From contig NZ_RSEC01000058.1 of NCBI RefSeq assembly GCF_003937945.1, positions 1,116,001 to 1,180,000 on the forward strand: a stretch of 64,000 bases of DNA, written 5' to 3'. This stretch comes from Amycolatopsis eburnea (lineage in GTDB: Bacteria; Actinomycetota; Actinomycetes; Mycobacteriales; Pseudonocardiaceae). Positions 21,001 to 26,100 of this stretch are shown here, piece by piece. Made by a program: the position numbers and the translations under genes. Positions within the stretch are counted from its first letter, which is position 1. Each line of letters starts with the position of its first letter. The notes beneath the pieces are model-generated. The model did not search any database. It was not told the origin of the DNA and saw only the letters and a program-made list of their open reading frames with translations.

Positions 21001-23132
21001 TCTGGTCCGCGGTGGACGCGGGCGATCCGGCCGGGCTGGCGGCGGTGCTCGGCGCCGACTCCGACGCGGTCGCCTCGGTGCTGCCCGCGCTGGCGCGGTG
21101 GCGGGCGGACCGGGCGGAGGAGTCCGTTGTGGACTCGATGCGGTACACCGTCGAGTGGGAACCGGTCGCTGAGCCCGTTGCGGGTGAGCCGGGCCGCTGG
21201 CTCGTGGTTGCCGAGGATGCGGCCGACCCGCTGATCGCGGAGTTCGTGCGGCAGGGGCACGAGGTTGTGCTCACCGGGCCGGGCGAGGACTTGGCCGGTG
21301 AGTTCGTGCGGCTGGACCGCGAGGTCGCGGTTGCCGGGCCGGGCGATGGCGCGGCGGCGGGGTTCTCGCGGCGGGGTGCCGCGCCCGGCGACGACCTCGC
21401 CGGGAACTTCACCGGCGTCGTCTCGCTGCTCGCCGCGGACCGGTCCGAACTGCGGCCGGGAGTCACAGCCGGGCTCGTCGCGAACCTCGTGCTGTCCCAG
21501 CGCCTGACCGAAGCCGGGATCACCGCGCCCCTCTGGTGCGTGACCCGCGGCGCCGTACGCGTCACGGCGACGGACCTCCCACCGGACCCCGTGCAGGCCC
21601 AGACCTGGGGCTTCGGCCGCGTGGTCGGCCTCGAACAGCCTCAGCGCTGGGGCGGCCTGGTCGACCTGCCCGCCGACCCCGACGAAAACGCCCTCCGGCG
21701 CTGCCTCGCCACCATCACCGGCGGTGGCCCGGAAGACCAGGTCGCCGTCCGCGGTGACGGCGTCTTCGGCCGGCGCCTGATCCGCGCGCCCAAGCCCGCC
21801 TCGCCCCCGGTGCCGTGGCGGCCGCGCGGGACCGTTCTGGTCACCGGGGCGACCGGGGCGCTCGGTCCGGTGATCGCCCGCAAGCTCGCCGCGGACGGTG
21901 CCGGGCACCTCGTGCTCGTCAGCCGCCGGGGCATGGCGGCGGCCGGGATGGCCGAACTGGCCGAGGAACTCGAAAACGTCACCGTCGCCGCCTGCGACGT
22001 CGCCGACCGGGACGCGCTGGCGACGCTCGTCGAGAAGACCGAAGCCGAGCACGGGCCGATCCGGTCGGTGGTGCACGCCGCCGCGCTGATCCGGCTCACC
22101 GCGCTGGCCGAGTCCACAGTGGAGGAGTTCGCCGACGTCCTCGCCGCGAAGGTCGCCGGGGCCGCACACCTGGACGAGCTGTTCGCCGAGCGCGACCTGG
22201 ACGCCTTCGTGCTCTTCTCCTCGATCGCCGGCGTCTGGGGCAGCGGTGACCACGGCGCCTACGCGGCGGGGTCGGCCTACCTGGACGCGCTCGCCGAGCG
22301 GCGGCGGGCGCGGGGCCGCACGGCGACGTCGATCGCGTGGGGCGTCTGGGACGCCCGGCACGTGCTCGACGACGGTGTCGTGGTCGAGGACCTGATGGAC
22401 CTCAACCCGGAGTGGCACGGCCTCTCCCCGATGGCGACGGCGGCCGGCATGCGCGGGATGCAGCGGGCGCTCGACCTCGACGACACCTTCGTCGCGGTCG
22501 CCGAGGTCGACTGGGCGCGGTTCACCGCCGCGTTCACCTCGGCGCGGCCGAGCCCGCTGCTCGGCGGGATCGAGGACGTCCGGCGGCTGCTCGCCGCGGA
22601 AGCCGAGGCCGACGCGGCCGCTATCGGGACGATGGAAGCGTTTCGGGAGCGGCTGCTGGCAATGTCGGTCGTCGAGCGGCAACGGACCGTGCTGGAGCTG
22701 GTCCGCGGCATGGCGGCGACCGTGCTCGGGCACGACTCGCCGTCGGCGCTCGACCCGGCCCAAGCGTTCCAGGAGCTCGGGTTCGACTCGCTCACCGCGG
22801 TCGACCTGCGCAACCGGCTCGCGACGGCCACCGGGCTGCGGCTGCCCGCCACGCTCGTCTTCGACCACCCGAGCGCGCAGGCCCTCGCCACGCACGTCCT
22901 CGCCGAGCTGGTGCCCGGCGAGGCGGCGGCGGGCCTGGCCGAGCTCGACCGGCTGGAGGCGGCGCTCGCGGACGGTGTCGCCGACGGCCCGGCGCGCACG
23001 GAGCTGACCCTGCGGCTGACCACGCTGCTGAGCCGGCTGAACACCGCCGAGCCGGCGCCCGGGGACCGCGACCTCGCCGCGGCGACCGACGACGAGCTGT
23101 TCGACGTCCTCGACGGCCTGCGCACCCCCTGA
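9021..23132 (+). CDS. Modular type I polyketide synthase B (three modules)
   Basis: This 4703-residue protein is the largest in the window. A Leu/Arg-rich N-terminal docking helix (residues 1-33) precedes three modules: B1 KS 34-456, AT 573-873, DH 916-1180, KR, ACP 1580-1656; B2 KS 1673-2098, AT 2173-2486, KR, ACP 3031-3103; B3 KS 3117-3541, AT 3636-3950, KR, ACP 4556-4630. A C-terminal docking segment ends DDELFDVLDGLRTP. All three ATs have GHSQG and YASH, predicting methylmalonyl-CoA, so this protein lays down three consecutive propionate units. The N-terminal docking helix differs from those of C, D and E. The ATG follows a weak CGGAG Shine-Dalgarno. The gene is probably co-transcribed with A and C. 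Confidence 0.98.
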   Translation: MATAPDKIVEALRASLKESDRLRELNRRLEAAAGEPIAVIGMSCRYPGGAGSPEELWDLVARAGDAVTGFPARRGWDIEGLYDPDPDEPGKVYTREGGFLHDADHFDPAFFGISPRDALAIDPQQRLLLEVSHEAFERAGLTADAVRGSRTGVFAGVMYNDYAGRMYQVPDGFEGLLGNGSAGSVASGRIAYTFGLEGPAVTVDTACSSSLVAVHLAAQALRQGDCGLALAGGVAVMATPSALIEFSRQRALAPDGRCKAFAAAADGTSWAEGAGVLLLERLSDAERLGHPILAVVRGTAVNQDGASNGMTAPNGLAQQRVIRAALANAGLSASDVDAVEAHGTGTSLGDPIEAEALLATYGQDRERPLWLGSLKSNIGHTQAAAGVGGMIKMIQAMRHGVLPKTLHVDAPSPHVDWASGAVELLTDARPWPAADRVRRAGVSSFGVSGTNAHVILESPKRPNVALVASDAPNATLGALDAPNATLGALDAPNATLGRLVPWVLSARSEAALRAQARNLLGLVDENPAAVGAALVKTRQVYEHRAVVAGDLRAGLTALAEQGVGAEVARGSRRAVFVFPGQGSQWAGMGRELLESSPVFAARMAECAAALKPFVDWDLFDVLDGDLERVDVVQPALWAVMVSLAEVWRSHGVDPAAVIGHSQGEIASAVVAGGLSLEDGARVVALRSKAILRLSGLGGMVSLTVPVERARELIEPWGERLSIAAVNGPSSVVVSGDAAALDELLTRDVPAKRIAVDYASHSAHVEAIEAELLEVLAPIRPRTGRIPFHSTVTGELLDTAALDAAYWYRNLRQTVHFDRTVRGFGGKPVFVECSPHPVLVPGLDEAAVGTLRRGDGGRARLLTSLGTAFGHGVDVDWAREFDGVDATGVELPTYPFQRTPFWLDAPAVTGDAAGLGSAGHPLLGAVVALADGDGYLFTGRLSPRSHPWLADHVVRGSVVLPGTGLLELAARAAQETGTRVVEDLVMEAPVVLPEQGALEVQVSVGAPDGTGRRPVGVFSRTEDDWTRHASGVLGGAEPAGTDLLIWPPTGAEALDVAGLHDRFAAQGFTYGPAFRGLRAAWQLADEIYAEVALPADLAPEAARFGLHPALLDSALQAAALGGGERALMPFAWSGAVLRSAGPATLRVRIRPAGDDAVALDIADGTGVAVATVSSLVLRPLAAQQLVTDSLFRPEWTPVEVPSDVDPDLTLVHVTGDPADVGGSVRRVLADALETIQSHLDGDGRLVFVTRGATTGADPAAAAVWGLVRSVRAEHPDRFLLADTDTDDLTPLLAVLAAGEEPEAALRDGVVLVPRLVRAEQPDADAVSAFDVSGTVLITGGTGALGSLLARHLVTAYGARHLLLTSRTGAANPDLDDLDADVRIVQCDVADRDRLAEILADEQITAVVHAAGALADGVVESLTTDDFEQVLRPKVDAALALDELTDAPTFVLFSSATGTLGSAGQAAYAAANAVLDALARRRPGAQSLAWGLWARSGGMTGAMTDLDRRRLARAGFPPLADEPGLALFDTARTLADAVLVPVKLNIAALRDQPVPPVLRKLVPARAAAVDPGLRSRLAGLDDAGRERLLTEIVRTQVAVVLGHADVSTVDTTMAFRDLGFDSLTAVDLRNRLSAATGLRLPAALVFDHPTPAALAAFLRTELGGATTVRETAAAAASDEPIAIVGMSCRFPGGVTSPEDFWRLLDDGVDAIGGFPADRGWDVDGLYDPEPKPGKTYVRAGGFLDSAADFDPGFFGISPREALAMDPQHRLLLEAAWEAFERAGIDPGTLRGSRTGVFAGLMYHDYGPRLSDGPDDVEGFLGVGNSGSVASGRIAYTFGLEGPAVTVDTACSSSLVGLHLAVQSLRSGECTMALAGGATVMATPGTFVEFSHQRGLSRDGRCKAFSADADGAGWAEGVGMLLVERLSDARRLGHPVLAVVRGTAVNQDGASNGLTAPNGPSQQRVIRAALANAGLRPSDVDVVEAHGTGTSLGDPIEADALLATYGQDRAHPLLLGSVKSNIGHAQAAAGVAGVVKMVLALGHDTVPRTLHAATPTPHVDWSSGAIRLLAQPEPWPSTGRPRRAAVSSFGISGTNAHVILEAAPEVATAEVERVVPPVVPWVFSARSAEALQARISSVDGDPLDVGFSLVTTRALFEHRAVILDGRAITGVARPGRRVAFVFPGQGSQWTGMGRELLGSSPVFAARMAECAAALEPFVDWKLLDALDGDLSRVDVVQPVLWAVMVSLAEVWRSYGVEPAAVVGHSQGEIAAAVVAGGLSLEDGARVVALRSKAILRLSGLGGMVSLAAPVERVRELIAPWDGRISVAAVNGPSSVVVSGEAAALDELLASVDVRARRIAVDYASHSAQVELLADELASVLAEVTPRSGRVPFVSAVTGEVLDTAALDAAYWYRNLREPVRFDRAIGGLLDTGHTAFVECSAHPVLTAGVEETADGREVVATGTLRRDDGGADRLTRSLAEAFVAGVPIDWTVAFRGTGASRVELPTYPFRHRRFWPSDPEPRSANPVDDRFWDALERADLSALGVDEEQREALDSVLPALSSWRRRSQERSTVDGWRYRVTWRPLRPVAAKLTGRWLLVVPEDGVDPLETSLAAQGAEVTRLVVDPAADRAALAALLAEHQNVTGVLSLLASAPGRHPDYPAVPLAHAATVTLVQALGDAGVEAPLWVATRGALSTGPADAAVDPEQALVWGLGPVVGQEHPGRWGGLIDLPATGDVAGHVAAVLAAPGGEDQLAVRTSGVLARRLAHATGGGTAKTWRPKGTVLVTGGTGALGAHVARWLARGGAEHVILTGRRGLDAPGAPELVAELEAHCRVTVSTVDLADRAALAALLEDVPLTAVVHTAAALDDALLEQLTLGQVEHVLRVKAEAAVNLHELTRARDLDAFVLFSSFGGMFGAAGQGNYAPGNAFVDALARRRRAEGLPATAVVWGHWAAGGMATGAVEERMLSRGVPAMDPDLAIAALQRVLDHDETSAVVVDIDWARVVAVSGTPSPLFREIPEVRRLVAEAAPEAQADFLGVVRAQVAAVLGYDSAADVDADRAFRDLGFDSVTAIELRNRLQAATGRRLPATLVFDYPNPEALARHLGGGQEAVAVATTSTDEPLAIVAMSCRFPGGVGSPDDLWRMLDAGGEGISGFPADRGWDLGGLFDPDPDAPGKTYVREGGFLDGVAEFDPAFFGISPREALAMDPQQRLLLETSWEAFESAGITPAGLRGSRTGVFVGASTSSYGAGLAEPPEGTEGHLLTGTSMSVTAGRLAYIYGTEGPAVTLDTACSSSLVALHMAGQSLRSGESELAIAGGVTVMASPAPFVLFSRQRGLAKDGRCKAFSAGADGMGMAEGIGMVVLERLSDARRNGHPVLAVIRGSAVNSDGASNGLTAPNGPSQQRVIRAALASAGLRPSDVDAVEAHGTGTALGDPIEAQALLATYGQDRSEPLWLGSVKSNIGHTQAASGVAGVIKMVMALRHGVLPRTLHAEERSTHIDWTAGSVELLTEPRPWTPGDRPRRAGVSSFGVSGTNAHLILEQAPENASAAEPVTPPAVPWVLSARTADALRAQAANLLSRVDGAHPADVGFSLATTRSEFAHRAVVVGRDAAELRDRLGKLAGPGVAEGVAGSPGKVVFVFPGQGSQWTGMAAELLDASPVFAARMAECAAALTSYVDFSLLDVVRAGESIERVDVVQPVLWAILVSLAAVWDSLGVRPDAVLGHSQGEIAAAVVAGGLSLEDGARVVALRSQAIRELAGQDGMVSVALAADLVRARLADYADLSVAAVNGPGAVVVSGGAAELTRFQDACVADEVRVRRIPVDYASHSAHVTRIEDRLAELLAPVTPMAGRVPFFSTVTGGLIDTSTLDASYWYRNLRQTVEFEEATRALLDAGHGVFVECSPHPVLTTAIAETAERAERPAVTGGTLRRDAGGADRVLLSAAELYVQGVPVDWAGVLRGGRRVELPVYPFQHQRFWLDFELPGVAKAEDAGFWSAVDAGDPAGLAAVLGADSDAVASVLPALARWRADRAEESVVDSMRYTVEWEPVAEPVAGEPGRWLVVAEDAADPLIAEFVRQGHEVVLTGPGEDLAGEFVRLDREVAVAGPGDGAAAGFSRRGAAPGDDLAGNFTGVVSLLAADRSELRPGVTAGLVANLVLSQRLTEAGITAPLWCVTRGAVRVTATDLPPDPVQAQTWGFGRVVGLEQPQRWGGLVDLPADPDENALRRCLATITGGGPEDQVAVRGDGVFGRRLIRAPKPASPPVPWRPRGTVLVTGATGALGPVIARKLAADGAGHLVLVSRRGMAAAGMAELAEELENVTVAACDVADRDALATLVEKTEAEHGPIRSVVHAAALIRLTALAESTVEEFADVLAAKVAGAAHLDELFAERDLDAFVLFSSIAGVWGSGDHGAYAAGSAYLDALAERRRARGRTATSIAWGVWDARHVLDDGVVVEDLMDLNPEWHGLSPMATAAGMRGMQRALDLDDTFVAVAEVDWARFTAAFTSARPSPLLGGIEDVRRLLAAEAEADAAAIGTMEAFRERLLAMSVVERQRTVLELVRGMAATVLGHDSPSALDPAQAFQELGFDSLTAVDLRNRLATATGLRLPATLVFDHPSAQALATHVLAELVPGEAAAGLAELDRLEAALADGVADGPARTELTLRLTTLLSRLNTAEPAPGDRDLAAATDDELFDVLDGLRTP
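9120..14000 (+). other. PKS module B1: KS-AT(methylmalonyl)-DH-KR-ACP
   Basis: The KS has DTACSSSL. The AT has GHSQGEIASAVVAG and YASH. The DH has HVVRGSVVLP and DSALQ. The KR has LAD (B-type) and AAYAAANA. The longest copy of the palindromic element (10398-10516) lies in the KS-AT linker. Predicted output is a methyl-branched trisubstituted alkene. Confidence 0.92.
10398..10516. repeat. Palindromic element copy 2 (in frame, module B1 linker)
   Basis: 119 bp, the longest copy, with four half units. It starts AAGCGCCCC and ends GGGGCGCTT, a full inverted terminal pair. It carries one extra 30-bp APNATLGALD repeat compared with the other copies. Confidence 0.93.
14040..18335 (+). other. PKS module B2: KS-AT(methylmalonyl)-KR(B1)-ACP
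   Basis: There is no DH: the AT (GHSQG, YASH) runs into a KR structural half and then TGGTGALG. The KR has ALDD and GQGNYAPGNA, with no Pro five residues before the Tyr. By the Keatinge-Clay rules this is B1-type, giving (2R)-methyl and (3R)-hydroxy. The ACP motif is LGFDSV rather than the usual LGFDSL. Confidence 0.88.
18370..22910 (+). other. PKS module B3: KS-AT(methylmalonyl)-KR(A2)-ACP
   Basis: No DH is present. The KR lacks LDD (the loop reads ALIRLTALAE). It has Trp4406 eight residues and His4411 three residues before the catalytic Tyr4414, the published A2 signature. It should therefore reduce an epimerised 2-methyl substrate to the 3S alcohol. It is the only A-type KR in the window. 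The KR structural half contains a local tandem duplication at 21236-21410. Confidence 0.87.
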
Positions 23133-23156
23133 CCTTTCGCACCTAGGAGCAGCACC

Positions 23157-26100
23157 ATGGACACCCCCGAAGAGAAGCTGCGGGAGTACCTCCGCTGGGC
23201 CACCACCGACCTGCGCGACACCCGCAAGCGGCTGGCCGACCTCGAAGACCGGGCGCACGAGCCGATCGCCGTCGTCGGCACCGGCTGCCGGTACCCGGGT
23301 GGCGTCCGCTCGGCCGCCGACCTGTGGCGGCTCGTCCACGAGGGCGGGGACGCCGTCGGGGAGTTCCCGGCCGAGCGCGGCTGGGACGTCGAGGCGCTCT
23401 ACGACCCCGACCCCGACAGCCAGGGCACGACCTACGCGCGCGGCGGTGGTTTCTACCGCGACGCCGGGAAGTTCGACGCGGGCTTCTTCTCGATCAGCCC
23501 GCGCGAGGCCCTCGCGATGGACCCGCAGCAGCGGCTGCTCCTGGAAGTCGGGTGGGAGGCCTTCGAAAGCGCGGGGATCGACCCGGCGTCGGCACGCGGC
23601 GAGCAGGCGGGGGTGTTCGTCGGCGGCGGGTTCTCCGACTACGGCGGCGCGATGCAGTCGGCACCCGAAGGCGTCGAAGGCCACCTGGTGACGGGCAAGG
23701 CGGGCAGTGTCCTTTCCGGACGGATCGCCTACACCCTCGGCCTGGAGGGACCGGCGGTCACGGTCGACACGGCGTGCTCGTCGTCGCTGGTGGCGCTGCA
23801 CCTCGCCGTGCAGGCGCTGCGACGCGGCGAGTGCACGATGGCGCTCGCCGGCGGGGTGACGGTCATGTCGACCCCGGCCGTGCTGATCGAGTTCAGCCGC
23901 CAGCGCGGGGTCGCCCCGGACGGCCGCTGCAAGGCGTTCGCCGGCGCGGCCGACGGCATGGGGCTCGCCGAGGGCGCGGGCGTGGTGCTGCTGGAACGGC
24001 TTTCGGACGCGGTCGCGAAGGGCCGGACCGTGCTCGCGGTGATCCGCGGCTCGGCGATCAACCAGGACGGCGCGTCCAACGGCCTGTCCGCGCCGAGCGC
24101 ACCCGCCCAGCGGCGCGTGATCCGCCGGGCGCTGGCGGACGCGCGGCTCACGCCGGCCGAGATCGACGTCGTCGAGGCGCACGGCACCGGCACCGAGCTG
24201 GGCGACCCGATCGAGGCGTCGGCGCTGCTGGCGACGTACGGCCAGTCCCGCTCCGGCGCGCCGCTGTGGCTGGGCAGCGTCAAGTCGAACATCGGGCACG
24301 CGCAGGCGGCGTCCGGGGTGGCGGGTGTCATCAAGATGGTCGAGGCGCTGCGGCACGGTGTGCTGCCGAAGACGCTGCACGTCGACGAGCCGTCGCCGCA
24401 CATCGACTGGGCGTCGGGCGAGGTGGAGCTGCTCACCGAGGCCCGGGAGTGGCCGGCTTCCGACCGCCCGCGCCGTGCGGCGGTCTCGTCGTTCGGGGTG
24501 AGCGGCACCAACGCGCACGTGATCCTGGAGGAGTACCCCAATGTGGCGTTGGGTGCATCTGACGCACCGAACGCCACATTGGGTGCGTCCAACGCACCCA
24601 ACGCCACATTGGGGCGCTTGGGGCCGGGGGTGATGCCGTGGGTGCTGTCGGCCAAGACCGGGAGTGCGCTGCGGGCGCGGGCGGCGCAGCTCAGCGGGAT
24701 CGAAGGAGACCCGGCGGACGTCGGGTTCTCGCTGGCCACCACGCGGACCGTCCTGGAGCACCGCGCCGTCGTCCTCGGGGACGGGGAGGAGCTGCGGCGC
24801 GGGCTGGCCGCGCTGGCCGCGGGCGAACCGGACCCGGCGGTTATCGAGGGGACGCCGTCGGGTGGGGGCGGGGTCGTGTTCGTCTTCCCCGGTCAGGGTT
24901 CCCAGTGGGCCGGGATGGGGCAGGAACTCCTCGACACCGAACCGGTGTTCGCGGCCCGGATGGCCGAGTGCGCCGACGCTCTCGCGTCCCATGTGGACTG
25001 GAAGCTCTTCGACGTCCTTTCCGATGAAGCCGCGTTGCAGCGCGTCGACGTCGTGCAGCCCGCGCTGTGGGCCGTGATGGTCTCGCTGGCCGCGGTGTGG
25101 CGCGCCCACGGCGTCGAACCGGCGGCCGTGCTCGGGCACAGCCAGGGCGAGATCGCGGCGGCGTGCGTTGCCGGGGCACTGTCCCTTGAGGACGCCGCCA
25201 TGGTCGTCGCGGTGCGCAGCCGTGAGCTGCTGCGCCTGGCCGGCGGGGGCGGCATGGTGTCGGTGGCGCAGCCGGTCGCCGCGGTGACCGCGCGGATCGA
25301 GGGCACCGGGCTGGCGATCGCCGCCGCCAACGGGGCGAACTCCGTCGTCGTCTCCGGGCCGGCCGACGCGCTCGAGCGGCTGCTGGCCGGGTGCGCAGCC
25401 GACGGCGTCCGCGCCCGGCGGATCCCGGTGGACTACGCGTCGCACTCCGAGCAGGTCGAAGCCATCGAGGAACGGCTGCTCGAAGTCCTCGCGCCGGTGC
25501 GGCCGCGGGCCGGTGAGCTGCCGTTCTACTCGACCGTCACCGGCCGCCCGGCCGACCCCACCCAGCTCGACGCCGGCTACTGGTACTGCAACCTCCGCCA
25601 GACCGTCGAGTTCGAGCAGGCCACCCGCAAGCTGCTGGCCGACGGCCACGGCGTCTTCGTCGAGTGCAGCCCGCACCCGGTGCTGGCCACCGCCGTGCAG
25701 GAGACGGCGGAGGACGCGGGCCGCGAGGTCGTGGCGGTCGGCACGCTCCGCCGCGACGACGGCGGCCGCCCGCGCCTGCTGCGCTCGATCGCCGAGGCGT
25801 TCGTGCGCGGCGTGCCCGCCGACTGGGCGACGGCGTTCGAGGGCGCGTACACCGTCCCGCTGCCGACCTACCCGTTCGACGGCGACCACTACTGGCTCCC
25901 GGCCGGCGCGGCCGTGGCGGACCTCGGTTCGGCGGGGCTGGCGGCGGCGGGCCACCCGCTCCTCGGGGCGGCCGTCGAGCTGCCCGACGACGGCGGATTC
26001 CTTTTCACCGGACGGCTTTCGGCGCGGTCGCACCCGTGGCTGACCGAGCACGCCGTGCACGGCACGGTCCTGCTCGTCGGCACGGCGTTCGTAGAACTCG

